DNA of 64,000 nt from Stenotrophomonas maltophilia (GTDB lineage Bacteria; Pseudomonadota; Gammaproteobacteria; Xanthomonadales; Xanthomonadaceae). A model generated the notes under the pieces. The model did no database searches and had not been told where the DNA came from. It saw only the letters and a program-made list of their open reading frames with translations. The stretch lies in assembly GCF_003205835.1 (NCBI RefSeq), contig NZ_CP029773.1:3442501-3506500 (forward strand). Reading direction: 5' to 3'. A program made the translations under genes and the position numbers. This document shows positions 52,768 through 63,338 of the stretch, one piece after another (position 1 is the stretch's first letter; each line of letters opens with the position of its first letter).

Positions 52768-54084
52768 TCAGTCGCGTCCCGCCGCAGTCGAAGCCGATTC
52801 CTTCTGCAACGGCACCGACAGCCACGGGTTCTCATCAGCGCTGCGCGCTGGAGAGCGACGCGGCACCTGCAGGTGGCGGCCATCGGCCGACAGTTGCGGC
52901 GCCCGCACCGGCGAGCGGAACTGCACCGGCAGCCGCTGCAGTGCGTCCACCGGATCATCCGTCTGCTGCCGCAGCCAACGCTGCGCCCCCAGCAGCCGCA
53001 CCATCGCCGCGGCATCCTGTGGCCGTGACGAATAGGCAGGATAGATCGGCGCGGCCATATCGGTCAGCACGCAGCCCATGACGTTCGACAGGCAACCGAA
53101 GTCATGCTGCGGTGGCGCCGGCACTGGCAACGGGCGATCCGCTTCCAGCGCCGCTGTGGCTGCCGCGCCACAGGCCCAGCCGAGATTGCCGGCCGCGCGG
53201 GCCAGGGTGCTGCTGCGATCCAGCACCAGCACGCCGCCGAACTCCCGCGCCGATGTCTCGATCGCCGCGCGGTTCATCGCATACTCGCCCTGCATTGCCC
53301 GGCACAGGCTCTGCTCGTCGGCCCGCATCGGCTGCAGCGCCTGTTCGCATTCCGTTGGCAGCGGGTGGCCGGCGGGTAGTTCGACCAGCATGTCGGCCAG
53401 CAGCTGGGCATTGGCCTGGACCAGGCTGGCGCCGATGATGCTCTCGATCAGATAGCTGCTACCCGGCACCAGCCGCCTTCCCAGCAGCAGTCCACGGCAG
53501 CTGCCGCGCAGTGCGCCGTCGATATCGCCCTGCACGTAGTCCAGCGCGTGCGCGCTGGTGGCATCCACCACCAGACCATAGGTCGGCAACGGGACCAGAA
53601 TGCCGTCGCCCTTCGGCTGGAACGGCGACATGAAGTAGTCCGCTTCGGCCAGCTGATCCAGCCGCGCATGCAACTGCTGGTGGCCGGCGTGGGCGTCCAC
53701 GAAGCGTTGCGGGTTCGCGCGGACCTGGGCGAGGCAGCCGGTGGCGGCCGGCCCGCAACTGGCACCGGGCCGCGAGCGCAGCTCGGCATGGTTGGCCGCC
53801 AGGTGTGTCTGGCCGCCGCTGCTGCCCTGCAGGTCCGCCTCCCAACGGCGCACGTCCTCGGCCAACGCCTGCTCGCGCTGGCGGGCATCCAGATCGTCGA
53901 ACGGCAACGTCCACAGCAGCGCATAACCATTGCGCCCGGCCGCCGGCAGGCGTGCCTCCAGCCGTTGCTGCGCCTGCAGGCGTGATTCAGGCACCGGCCA
54001 CATGCGCGATGCGCACCACACCACGATGGCCAGCACCAGCAGGCCCGCCAGGGTCCAGCCCAGTCCGCGCAGAATCTTCAACAC
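52768..54084 (-). CDS. Uncharacterised membrane-anchored envelope protein
   Basis: Not recognised. A 438-residue protein with one N-terminal helix (about residues 8-28, LGWTLAGLLVLAIVVWCASR), after which it is soluble and probably periplasmic. The body is rich in Ala/Leu helices and has scattered cysteine pairs (SCGPAATGC near 110; FGCLSNVMGC near 335) compatible with disulfides. No catalytic motif is evident. The C-terminal 40 residues are polar and Ser/Pro/Arg-rich. Convergent with the DUF4442 gene and divergent from the DUF502 gene, so probably its own transcription unit. Codon use is like its neighbours, so it is unlikely to be spurious. Confidence 0.75.
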   Translation of the reverse strand: MLKILRGLGWTLAGLLVLAIVVWCASRMWPVPESRLQAQQRLEARLPAAGRNGYALLWTLPFDDLDARQREQALAEDVRRWEADLQGSSGGQTHLAANHAELRSRPGASCGPAATGCLAQVRANPQRFVDAHAGHQQLHARLDQLAEADYFMSPFQPKGDGILVPLPTYGLVVDATSAHALDYVQGDIDGALRGSCRGLLLGRRLVPGSSYLIESIIGASLVQANAQLLADMLVELPAGHPLPTECEQALQPMRADEQSLCRAMQGEYAMNRAAIETSAREFGGVLVLDRSSTLARAAGNLGWACGAAATAALEADRPLPVPAPPQHDFGCLSNVMGCVLTDMAAPIYPAYSSRPQDAAAMVRLLGAQRWLRQQTDDPVDALQRLPVQFRSPVRAPQLSADGRHLQVPRRSPARSADENPWLSVPLQKESASTAAGRD

Positions 54085-54160
54085 AGCTTCCCTTCCATGT
54101 GTCGTTGCCGCAGTCGATTCCCCAGCGTAATCGACCGGCGGTGGCCGCTACAATGCGCAC

Positions 54161-54844
54161 ATGTCGCTCGAAGCCCCCGCCCTGGTCCCCCGCCCCTCCC
54201 TGCAGCGCCTGTTCCTGACCGGCCTGCTGACCCTGCTGCCGATCTGGCTGACCTGGGTCGTGGTCAAGTTCGTGTTCGTGCTGCTGTCGGGCATTTCCAG
54301 CCCCTTGGTGGTACCGCTTTCCGAGCAGATCGCGACAAGCTTCCCGCATTACCTCGGCTGGGTCCGTGCCGAGTGGATCCAGGACACCATCGCCCTGCTG
54401 GCTACCCTGCTGGTGATCCTGGCGGTGGGCGTGGCCAGCCGCCGCGTGCTCGGCCAGCGCCTGCTGCGCTGGGTCGGCGCGATCATCAAGCGCATTCCCC
54501 TGGCCAGCATCATCTACGACAGCGCCAAGAAGCTGCTGGACATGCTGCAGACCGAACCGGGCAGTACCCAGCGCGTGGTGCTGATCGACTTCCCGCACCG
54601 CGACATGAAGTCGGTCGGCCTGGTCACCCGCGTCATCAAGGAACACGGCACCGACCGTGAGCTGGCGGCGGTGTACGTGCCGACCACGCCGAACCCGACC
54701 TCGGGTTACCTGGAAATCGTGCCGGTGGAGCTGCTGACCCCGACCGACTGGACCGTCGACCAGGCCATGAGCTTCATCATTTCCGGTGGTGCCGTCGCAC
54801 CGTCCAGCGTTCCGTTCACGCGCGCAGGCGAACGCAGCGAATGA
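54161..54844 (+). CDS. DUF502 membrane protein
   Basis: A 227-residue protein with two N-terminal hydrophobic helices (about residues 15-45 and 75-95) and a soluble C-terminal half. The signatures LFLTGLLTLLPIWLTW, GLVTRVIKE and VYVPTTPNPTSGYLEIVP define DUF502, an uncharacterised family widespread in proteobacteria and plants. The last codons overlap the next gene as ATGA, so the pair is translationally coupled; the functional link is unknown. Confidence 0.9.
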   Translation: MSLEAPALVPRPSLQRLFLTGLLTLLPIWLTWVVVKFVFVLLSGISSPLVVPLSEQIATSFPHYLGWVRAEWIQDTIALLATLLVILAVGVASRRVLGQRLLRWVGAIIKRIPLASIIYDSAKKLLDMLQTEPGSTQRVVLIDFPHRDMKSVGLVTRVIKEHGTDRELAAVYVPTTPNPTSGYLEIVPVELLTPTDWTVDQAMSFIISGGAVAPSSVPFTRAGERSE

Positions 54845-55626
54845 CCGCGGCGCCGGTCGAGCGCCCGCTGCAGGACCGCGCGGTCCTGCTGTTCATCGTG
54901 CTGGCCGCATTTTTCTGCGGCAACGCGGTGCTGGCCGAGCTGATCGGGGTGAAGATCTTCGCGCTGGAAGACACCCTCGGCATCGATCCGCTGAACTGGA
55001 ACCTGTTCGGCCAGACCGGCTCGCTCAGCTTCACCGCCGGCACCCTGTTGTGGCCGGTGGTGTTCATCATGACCGACACCATCAACGAGTTCTTCGGCAA
55101 GCGCGGCGTGCGCTTCATCTCGTGGCTGGCGGTGGTGCTGATCGGCTACGGCTTCCTGTTCGCCTTCGCCGCCATCTCGCTGGCGCCGGCCAGCTGGTGG
55201 GTCACCTCGATGGACGGCCACGGCGTGCCCGACTACCAGGCCGCGTTCGCGGCGGTGTTCGGCCAGGGCATGTGGACCATTGCCGGTTCGCTGGTGGCCT
55301 TCCTGCTCGGCCAGCTGATCGACGTGGCGGTGTTCCATCGCATCCGCCAGGCCACCGGCGAACGCCACGTGTGGCTGCGCGCGACCGGCTCGACCGCGAT
55401 ATCGCAGGTCGTGGACAGCTTCGTGGTGATCTGGATCGCCTTCGTGCTCGGCCCGCAGCACTGGCCGACCTCGCTGTTCCTTGCAGTCGCCAGCGTCAAC
55501 TACGTGTACAAGATGGGCTTTGCGATTGCCCTGATTCCGTTGCTGTACCTGATGCGGCGGGCTATCACCCGCTATCTGGGCGCCGATCGCGCGGCGGCGT
55601 TGCGCGCCGCCGCGGCGGCTGACTGA
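54841..55626 (+). CDS. Queuosine-precursor transporter (YhhQ family)
   Basis: A 261-residue inner-membrane vitamin-uptake-type transporter. The family core NAVLAELIGVKIF, TAGTLLWPVVFIMTDTINEFFGKRGVR and GSTAISQVVDSFVVIWIAF is clearly present, with about six helices. YhhQ imports preQ0/preQ1 for queuosine in tRNA. The protein is somewhat longer than E. coli YhhQ, with an extended loop (ALEDTLGIDPLNWNLFGQTG). Coupled to the DUF502 gene by a four-base overlap. No queuosine biosynthesis gene is adjacent. Confidence 0.9.
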   Translation: MTAAPVERPLQDRAVLLFIVLAAFFCGNAVLAELIGVKIFALEDTLGIDPLNWNLFGQTGSLSFTAGTLLWPVVFIMTDTINEFFGKRGVRFISWLAVVLIGYGFLFAFAAISLAPASWWVTSMDGHGVPDYQAAFAAVFGQGMWTIAGSLVAFLLGQLIDVAVFHRIRQATGERHVWLRATGSTAISQVVDSFVVIWIAFVLGPQHWPTSLFLAVASVNYVYKMGFAIALIPLLYLMRRAITRYLGADRAAALRAAAAAD

Positions 55627-55721
55627 AGCCCCAGCGCCACCAAGCTGACTGCGCCTTCACGCTGGCCGTACGCGCGCGGATCGTGCAAGCTCCACGGTCT
55701 GTGTTCCACGGAAGCTTCTTG

Positions 55722-57662
55722 ATGCCGTATTCCCCCCGCGTCCTGGCCGCCGCCATTGCCGCGTTGTTCCTGTTCAGTGCCGTGCCGTCGGCCGAAGCAG
55801 CGAAGAAGAAGGCCAGCCGCCCTGCCGCCGCGCAGACCCGCCAGGCCGCCAAGCCCAAGGCCAGGCCCGCCCGCGCCACCGCGCCGGCCCGTGGCAGTTC
55901 GGCGCGCCGCGCCGCGCCACGCCCGGTCGCACCGGCCCGTGCCGTACCCAAGCAGGTGCAGCTGGAGCGCCTGTATGACGAATACTGGGATGCCTCGATG
56001 CGGCTGAATCCGCTGCAGGCGACCTTCCAGGGCGAGCCCCGCTACAACGACCAGCTGCCCAACATCCTGTCCGCCGCCTGGCGCCAGCAGTCGCACGACT
56101 TCACCACCGAGTGGCTGGGCAAGGTCGAGAAACTCGGCAGCGACGGCCTCCAGGGCCAGGACCTGCTCAGCTACGAGATCTTCGTGCGCGACGCGCGCGC
56201 TTCGCTGGCCGCCGAGCGCTACCCGAGCTGGATGATGCCGATCAGCCAGTACTACAACATCGGCAGCATCATGGCGATCCTCGGTGCCGGTGCCGGCGCG
56301 CAGCCGTTCAACACCGTGCAGGACTACGACACCTGGTCGCGCCGTTCGCTCGGCATTCCCGAGCTGTTCGACCAGGCCATCGACAACATGCGCCAGGGCA
56401 TGAAGGCCGGCGTGGTACAGCCGCGCGACCTGATGGAAAAAGTACTGCCGCAGCTGGATGCGGTGATCAAGCCGACCGCCGAAGAGAGCATCTTCTGGTC
56501 GCCGATCCGCACCATGCCGAACACCATCCCGGCCGAGGACAAGGCGCGCATCAGCGCCGAGTACAAGCGCATGATCGAACTGCGCATCATGCCGGCCTAC
56601 CGCGCCCTGCGTGGCTTCATCGCCACCGAATACCTGCCCGCCACGCGCGCCAGCAGCGGCCTGGGCGCACTGCCCGATGGCCAGGCCTGGTACGCCAACC
56701 TGATCGTGCAGACCACGGCCAGCGACCAGACCGCTGCGCAGCTGCATGCGCTGGGCGAACAGCGCGTGCAGGAGCTGCAGGCCCAGATCGCCACGGTGAT
56801 GAAGGATGCCAAGCTGCGTGGTACGCCATCCAAGCTGCTGCGCAGCATGCGCAATGACCGCCAGTTCCAGTACGGCGACGCCAATGCGCTGATCAACCGC
56901 TACCGCCAGGTGCAGCAGCAGGTCAATGCGCGCCTGCCGCAGGTACTGGACACCCTGCCCAAGTCCACCCTCGAAGTGCGCGCGGTGGAACCGGAACGTG
57001 CGTTGACCGCCGCCGCCGCGGCCTATCAGCCGTCACCGGCCGGGCAACCGGGCGTGCTGTACGTGAACACCCGCGACCTGCCCAGCCGCAAGCGCTGGAA
57101 CGTGCCGGTGCAGTACCTGCATGAAGCGATCCCCGGCCACCACGTGCAACTGGGCCTGCAGCAGGAACTGGCCAAGCTGCCGCGCTTCCGTCGCCTCGGT
57201 GGCGACCTCGCCTTCGTCGAAGGCTGGGGCCTGTACGCGGAAACGCTGGGCGAGGACCTGGGCGTCTACACCGATCCCTACGACCGCATCGGCTACCTGT
57301 ACTCGCGCCTGCTGCGCGCCGCCCGCGTGGTGGCCGACACCGGCGTGAACGCCCAGGGCTGGAGCAAGCAGCAGGCCGTCGCCTACCTGCAGAAGACCGT
57401 GGACATGAGCAGCGACGATGCCAACGCCGAAGTCGAGCGGATCATGGCCCAGCCCGGCCAAGCGCTGTCCAACGTGGCTGGCCTGACCACCATTGTTGCC
57501 CTGCGCGACAAGGCCAAGGCACGCCAGGGCACCGCCTTCGACCTGCGCCGCTTCCACGCCGAACTGCTGAAGGACGGCTCGATGCCGCTGGACGTGCTGG
57601 ACCGCAAGATGGAACGCTGGATGGCCCAGCCCGCCAGCGCTACGCCCGCCCCGTCACCCTGA
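55722..57662 (+). CDS. DUF885-family secreted metallopeptidase-like protein
   Basis: A 646-residue exported protein. The signal peptide is cleaved around AEA-AKK (residues 24-28). A basic Lys/Ala/Arg-rich linker (to about residue 85) precedes the DUF885 domain. The domain carries the zinc-type motif HEAIPGHH (His467, Glu468, with His473 or His474) followed by LAFVEGWGLYAETLG, the hallmark of this peptidase-like group. The activity of bacterial members is little studied; dipeptide or aminopeptidase-type activity is inferred from the motif. ATG 55722 (MPYSPRVLAAA) is used because it gives a proper signal peptide. The next gene is 16 bases downstream, so they probably form an operon. Confidence 0.88.
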   Translation: MPYSPRVLAAAIAALFLFSAVPSAEAAKKKASRPAAAQTRQAAKPKARPARATAPARGSSARRAAPRPVAPARAVPKQVQLERLYDEYWDASMRLNPLQATFQGEPRYNDQLPNILSAAWRQQSHDFTTEWLGKVEKLGSDGLQGQDLLSYEIFVRDARASLAAERYPSWMMPISQYYNIGSIMAILGAGAGAQPFNTVQDYDTWSRRSLGIPELFDQAIDNMRQGMKAGVVQPRDLMEKVLPQLDAVIKPTAEESIFWSPIRTMPNTIPAEDKARISAEYKRMIELRIMPAYRALRGFIATEYLPATRASSGLGALPDGQAWYANLIVQTTASDQTAAQLHALGEQRVQELQAQIATVMKDAKLRGTPSKLLRSMRNDRQFQYGDANALINRYRQVQQQVNARLPQVLDTLPKSTLEVRAVEPERALTAAAAAYQPSPAGQPGVLYVNTRDLPSRKRWNVPVQYLHEAIPGHHVQLGLQQELAKLPRFRRLGGDLAFVEGWGLYAETLGEDLGVYTDPYDRIGYLYSRLLRAARVVADTGVNAQGWSKQQAVAYLQKTVDMSSDDANAEVERIMAQPGQALSNVAGLTTIVALRDKAKARQGTAFDLRRFHAELLKDGSMPLDVLDRKMERWMAQPASATPAPSP

Positions 57663-57678
57663 CCCTTCCGGAGCCGCC

Positions 57679-58749
57679 ATGCGTCCTGCCGTCGCCCTGT
57701 TCGCCGTCGTGCTGGGCCTGCTGCCGCTGGCCACCTCCGCCGCTCCGGTGCTGACCCCACCGGATGCGGGCATCGACGGCCTGATGCAGGCCTACGATGG
57801 CCAGGTGCCCGGCGCCGCCGTGCTGGTACTGCACGACGGGCAACCGGTATTCCGCCGCGGCTACGGCCTGGCGGTGGTGGAGGACGGCACCACGGTCACC
57901 GCGGCCAGCAACTTCCGGCTGGCCTCGGTCAGCAAGCAGTTCACCGCTGCGGCGGTGCTGCTGCTGGTGGAGGATGGCCGGCTCGGACTGGACCAGACCG
58001 CCCACCACTGGCTGCCCGAGCTGCCGCCCGCCGCCGCAGCCATCACGCTCCGCCAGCTTCTGTCACATACCAGCGGCCTGCTCGACTACGAAGACCTGAT
58101 GGCCCCTGCCGACACCCGCCAGGTACATGACGCCGATGTGCTGACCCTGCTGTCGCACGAAGATCGCCTGAACTTCGCACCTGGCACGCAGTATCGCTAC
58201 AGCAACAGCGGATATGCATTGCTGGCACTGATCATCGGCCGCGCCTCCGGCCAGGATTTCGCGAGCTTCCTGCAGCAGCGCATCTTCCGCCCACTGGGCA
58301 TGGCGCATACCGTGGCCCACCAGGATGGCGTGGACACCGTCGCCGCACGCGCCTATGGCTACAGCCAGATCGACGGTCGCTGGCAGCGCACCGACCAGAG
58401 CACCACCAGCGCCGTGCTCGGTGATGGCGGCATCTATTCCTCGCTGGACGACCTGGCCCGCTGGGATGCGGCGCTGTACGACGACCGCCTGCTGTCGAAG
58501 GCCTCGCGCCGCGCGATGTTCAGCCCGGCCACGGCAACACCCGAACCGGATGTGCCGCACTACGGCTTCGGCTGGCGCCTGAATGGCCCGGTGCAATGGC
58601 ACAGTGGCGAAAGCATCGGCTTCCGCAACGTGATCGTGCGCCATCCGGAGAAGCACCTGACCGTGATCGTGCTGACCAACCGCAACGACCCCGAACCCTA
58701 TCCGCTGGCGCAGAAGATCGCCCAGCGCTGGCTGGACACCCTGCAATGA
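57679..58749 (+). CDS. Class C beta-lactamase-like serine hydrolase
   Basis: A 356-residue exported hydrolase of the beta-lactamase/transpeptidase (Pfam Beta-lactamase, MEROPS S12) fold. The signal peptide ends near TSA-AP. The nucleophile motif SVSK gives Ser83 and Lys86; the YSN motif is Tyr174-Asn176; HSGES replaces KTG near residue 312. This HxG third motif is typical of esterase- or D-aminopeptidase-like members rather than true AmpC enzymes, so resistance activity should not be assumed. Placed between the DUF885 gene and a VOC gene that overlaps its stop codon. Confidence 0.88.
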   Translation: MRPAVALFAVVLGLLPLATSAAPVLTPPDAGIDGLMQAYDGQVPGAAVLVLHDGQPVFRRGYGLAVVEDGTTVTAASNFRLASVSKQFTAAAVLLLVEDGRLGLDQTAHHWLPELPPAAAAITLRQLLSHTSGLLDYEDLMAPADTRQVHDADVLTLLSHEDRLNFAPGTQYRYSNSGYALLALIIGRASGQDFASFLQQRIFRPLGMAHTVAHQDGVDTVAARAYGYSQIDGRWQRTDQSTTSAVLGDGGIYSSLDDLARWDAALYDDRLLSKASRRAMFSPATATPEPDVPHYGFGWRLNGPVQWHSGESIGFRNVIVRHPEKHLTVIVLTNRNDPEPYPLAQKIAQRWLDTLQ

Positions 58750-59150
58750 ACACCGGTTCCGACGGCCTGCTGGGCATCCACCACGCCGCACTGATCTGCA
58801 GTGACTACGCGCGCTCGAAGGACTTCTACGTGCGCGTCCTCGGCCTGCGCGTGCTGGCCGAGAACCACCGCAGCGCGCGCGACTCCTGGAAGCTGGACCT
58901 GGCCCTGCCCGACGGCGGCCAGCTGGAACTGTTCTCCTTCCCCTCCCCTCCGCCCCGGCCCAGCCGCCCGGAAGCCCAGGGCCTGCGCCACCTCGCCTTC
59001 CGCGTGGCCGCGCTGGAGCCGTTCATCCAGCGCCTGGCCGCACATGGCGTGGCCTGCGAACCGATCCGCGTGGACGAATACACCGGCCGCCGCTTCACCT
59101 TCTTCGCCGACCCCGACGACCTGCCGCTGGAGCTGTACGAGGTCGGTTGA
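58746..59150 (+). CDS. VOC-family glyoxalase-like protein (YaeR/GloA2 type)
   Basis: A 134-residue single VOC module. Metal-ligand positions are all visible: His in IHHAALICSDYARSKDFY, Glu in QLELFSFPSP, His in LRHLAFRV and Glu in PLELYEVG. The pattern RFTFFADPDDLPLELYE matches the YaeR/SMU1112c branch, often annotated GloA2. Actual substrate unknown. The start overlaps the hydrolase stop as ATGA. It is followed by a repeat-filled gap. Confidence 0.88.
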   Translation: MNTGSDGLLGIHHAALICSDYARSKDFYVRVLGLRVLAENHRSARDSWKLDLALPDGGQLELFSFPSPPPRPSRPEAQGLRHLAFRVAALEPFIQRLAAHGVACEPIRVDEYTGRRFTFFADPDDLPLELYEVG

Positions 59151-59170
59151 GCGTTTTTCAATCGTGATTT

Positions 59171-59193
59171 ATCCATGCATGGCATGGATCTAC
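59171..59193. repeat. SMAG palindrome
   Basis: ATCCATGC/GCATGGAT stem with a 3-base loop, then CTAC. Confidence 0.8.
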
Positions 59194-59217
59194 GTGTCGA
59201 CCAAGGTCGACACCCAC
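59194..59217. repeat. SMAG palindrome (variant)
   Basis: GTGTCGACC/GGTCGACAC stem with a two-base loop, then CCAC. Directly abuts the previous unit. Confidence 0.75.
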
Positions 59218-59263
59218 CAAGAGCAGGCCGTGCCATTCCGACAGATTGCGGAGACCTGTCGAA

Positions 59264-59365
59264 GGCGGGGTGGGTCCGGTTGCGGGGGTGTCCGCGGCAT
59301 GAATGCCGCGGCCAAGCCCCCAGGGACGGGTTTACGGCGCCCCCCGCAACCGGACCCACCCCGCC
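59264..59365. repeat. Large structured palindrome, copy C (102 bp)
   Basis: Outer arms as in copy B (GGCGGGGTGGGTCCGG onward), exact pairing, with inner CCGCGGCAT/ATGCCGCGG hairpin and conserved GGGTTTACGGCG. Same length and orientation as B, which lies about 38 kb away. Confidence 0.9.
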
Positions 59366-59404
59366 ATCCCACGGAATGGTCGCTTTTGCCGTTGCCGTTG
59401 AGGT

Positions 59405-59427
59405 TGCCGGCCAGCGGCCGGCACTAC
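59405..59427. repeat. SMAG inside composite unit C
   Basis: TGCCGGCC/GGCCGGCA stem with AGC loop, then CTAC. It is inserted in the spacer that in units A and B is a CAACAG/TTGCTG-rich stretch. Confidence 0.8.
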
Positions 59428-59537
59428 CGTGGGTGCAGGGCGCAGCCCTGCAAAGCCCCCCTTCCCCATACCCCGCCGAATGGGTATACAGTCGACCCAT
59501 ACCGGCACCGTGCCGGAATGAACCCTGGGAGGGGACC

Positions 59538-59981
59538 ATGCGCAACACCTTCAAGACCCTGCTGCTGGCACTGCCGCTGTGCCTGGCCGCCCTGTCGGCC
59601 CAGGCCGCCGACGGCGCCGCCGGCCGCTGGAAGACCATCGACGACAAGACCGGCAAGGTGAAGTCGATCGTCGAGATCACCGAGGCCGCCAACGGCACGC
59701 TGACCGGCAAGGTGGTCGACATCCTGCACTCGGACAAGGGCCCCAATCCGGTCTGCGACGGCTGTGAAGGCGCCAACAGGAACAAGCCAGTGAAGGGCAT
59801 GACCATCCTCTGGAACCTGAAGGCCGATGGCGCCAACAAGTGGTCCGGCGGCACCATCCTCGACCCGGCCAACGGCAAGACCTACAAGTCGAAGATGGAG
59901 CTGCAGCCGGGTGGCACCAAGCTGGACGTGTCCGGCTGCATCGCCTTCATCTGCCGCGCGCAGACCTGGCAGCGCGAGTAA
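59538..59981 (+). CDS. DUF2147-family periplasmic protein
   Basis: A 147-residue exported protein. The signal peptide is cleaved after SAQA (about residue 23). The DUF2147 domain includes AGRWKTIDDKTGKVKSIVEI, GMTILWNLKADG, GGTILDPANGKTYKSKMEL and LDVSGCIAFICRAQTW. The family is a lipocalin-like beta-barrel of unknown role, common in Gram-negative envelopes. Two Cys pairs (CDGC and GCIAFIC) may form disulfides. The ATG is preceded by GGGAGGGG. Longer open frame upstream is repeat sequence and is rejected. Confidence 0.9.
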   Translation: MRNTFKTLLLALPLCLAALSAQAADGAAGRWKTIDDKTGKVKSIVEITEAANGTLTGKVVDILHSDKGPNPVCDGCEGANRNKPVKGMTILWNLKADGANKWSGGTILDPANGKTYKSKMELQPGGTKLDVSGCIAFICRAQTWQRE

Positions 59982-60083
59982 GCGCCCCGGCCCCCGCTTC
60001 ACCCTCGTGACCCGGCCCCGGCCGGGTCACCTCGTTGCGGGCATGCGATACTCTGCGGTTCCCCTCGGCTTCACCCCGCGACC

Positions 60084-62165
<2,082 letters not shown>

Positions 62166-62228
62166 TGCCCGCAGCGGGCGTGGCCTCGGCCGCGCCCGCC
62201 AGCAGCACCGGCCACCGGAGGCAACGCG

Positions 62229-62834
62229 ATGGGAAGCAACGGAATGGAACTGGCGCTGTTCGACTTCGACCACACCGTGACCACCTGCGATACCTATGGC
62301 CGTTTCCTGCGCCGCGTGGCCACCGCCGAACAGCTGGCGCAGGCGTGGTGGAAGGTCGGCCCGTGGCTGGCCGCATACAAGCTGAAGCTGATCTCGGCCG
62401 AACGCATCCGCGCACGCGTCACCCGCCTGACCTTCAGCGACCGCCACAGCGATGACATCACCACGCTGGCGGCAGGCTTCTCGCGTGAGTTCCTGCCCGA
62501 GGTTGTGCGCCCGGAAATGCTGGAGCAGATCCGCTGGCACAAGGAACAGCAGCATACCGTGGTGATCGTGTCCGGCTCGCTGGACCTGTACCTGCGGCCG
62601 TGGTGCGAGCAGCTGGGCCTGCAGCTGATCTGCAACCGTCTGGAAAGCCAGGACGGCCGCCTGACCGGTCGTTATGCCGGAGGCGACTGCGGCCCGCGCA
62701 AGGTCGAGCACATCCGTCGCCAGTTCGATCTGTCGCGCTACGTGCGCATCCATGCCTACGGTGACAGTTCCGAAGACAAGCCGATGCTGGCGCTGGCCCA
62801 CGAGCGCTGGTTCCGTGGCAAACCCCTGAAGTAA
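62229..62834 (+). CDS. HAD-IB-family phosphatase (SerB-like)
   Basis: A 201-residue HAD-superfamily hydrolase, subfamily IB. Motif I is [13 protein letters not shown] (Asp12, Asp14), motif II is [13 protein letters not shown], Lys in CGPRKVEHI is motif III, and [14 protein letters not shown] is motif IV. It resembles SerB/CicA-type phosphatases that act on phosphoserine, lysophosphatidic or phosphatidylglycerol-type substrates; which is not determined. It lies between metG and the RnfB gene with short gaps, so it may share their transcript. Confidence 0.88.
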   Translation: MGSNGMELALFDFDHTVTTCDTYGRFLRRVATAEQLAQAWWKVGPWLAAYKLKLISAERIRARVTRLTFSDRHSDDITTLAAGFSREFLPEVVRPEMLEQIRWHKEQQHTVVIVSGSLDLYLRPWCEQLGLQLICNRLESQDGRLTGRYAGGDCGPRKVEHIRRQFDLSRYVRIHAYGDSSEDKPMLALAHERWFRGKPLK

Positions 62835-62860
62835 CCCCCAACGCGCAGCCTTCGCCACGC

Positions 62861-63274
62861 ATGAGCCTGATCCCGCCCCTGACCGAACGCCTCGACCGCT
62901 TGCTGCCGCAGACCCAATGCGGGCAATGCGGCTACGACGGCTGCCGCCCGTACGCGCAGGCGATGGCGCGCGGCGAGGTGGGCGTGGACCGCTGCCCACC
63001 GGGCGGCGACGCTGGCGCGCGCGCACTGGCGCAGGTACTGGGCGTGCCCGCCATTCCGTTTGATCGTTCGCGCGGCGAACACAAGGCGCCGCAGGTGGCG
63101 CTGATCGTGGAAGCCGACTGCATCGGCTGCACCAAGTGCATCCAGGCCTGCCCGGTGGATGCCATCGTCGGCGGCGCCAAGTACATGCACACGGTCATTG
63201 CCGATCTGTGCACCGGTTGCGAGCTGTGCATTCCACCGTGCCCGGTGGATTGCATCGAGATGCTGCCCCTGTAA
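62861..63274 (+). CDS. RnfB-like iron-sulfur protein
   Basis: A 137-residue ferredoxin-type protein. The N-terminal Fes (4Fe-4S) motif is CGQCGYDGC...CPPGG. Two further 4Fe-4S motifs follow as [14 protein letters not shown] and [15 protein letters not shown], giving three clusters. RnfB normally has an N-terminal membrane helix and partners RnfACDGE; here the helix is absent and no other rnf gene is adjacent. Xanthomonads often keep such a stand-alone RnfB. A soluble electron carrier for a cytoplasmic enzyme is inferred. Confidence 0.88.
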   Translation: MSLIPPLTERLDRLLPQTQCGQCGYDGCRPYAQAMARGEVGVDRCPPGGDAGARALAQVLGVPAIPFDRSRGEHKAPQVALIVEADCIGCTKCIQACPVDAIVGGAKYMHTVIADLCTGCELCIPPCPVDCIEMLPL

Positions 63275-63288
63275 CGGGGTCTGCAGAA

Positions 63289-63329
63289 GGGGTCAGATCC
63301 CTTTTCCAACGGAAAAGGGATCTGACCCC
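63289..63329. repeat. GGGGTCAGATC palindrome, copy 2
   Basis: 17-bp perfect arms (GGGGTCAGATCCCTTTT and complement), 7-base loop. It sits between the convergent RnfB and RidA genes and may act as a bidirectional terminator. Paired substitution relative to copy 1. Confidence 0.9.
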
Positions 63330-63338
63330 GTTCAATGA

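Larger units (their letters stand above)
59151..59537. other. 387-bp gap filled by SMAG and composite repeat unit C
   Basis: Contents in order: an ATCCATGC SMAG, a GTGTCGACC SMAG, a CGACAG hairpin, the 102-bp palindrome C, a SMAG nested in the spacer (59405-59427), and a TGCAGGGC hairpin (59434-59452). The last 85 bases hold the leader of the DUF2147 gene with AGGAGGG-like GGGAGGGG before its ATG. An open frame runs through the repeats but is not a gene. Confidence 0.8.

Noticed and set aside
57679..58749. True AmpC beta-lactamase
   Set aside because: The third motif is HSG rather than KTG, and no ampR lies nearby. The protein fits the broad esterase/D-aminopeptidase-like S12 group better.
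59175..59537. Upstream extension of the DUF2147 gene by about 120 codons
   Set aside because: The extension is translated SMAG and palindrome sequence. The internal ATG at 59538 has a good ribosome-binding site and starts a proper signal peptide.
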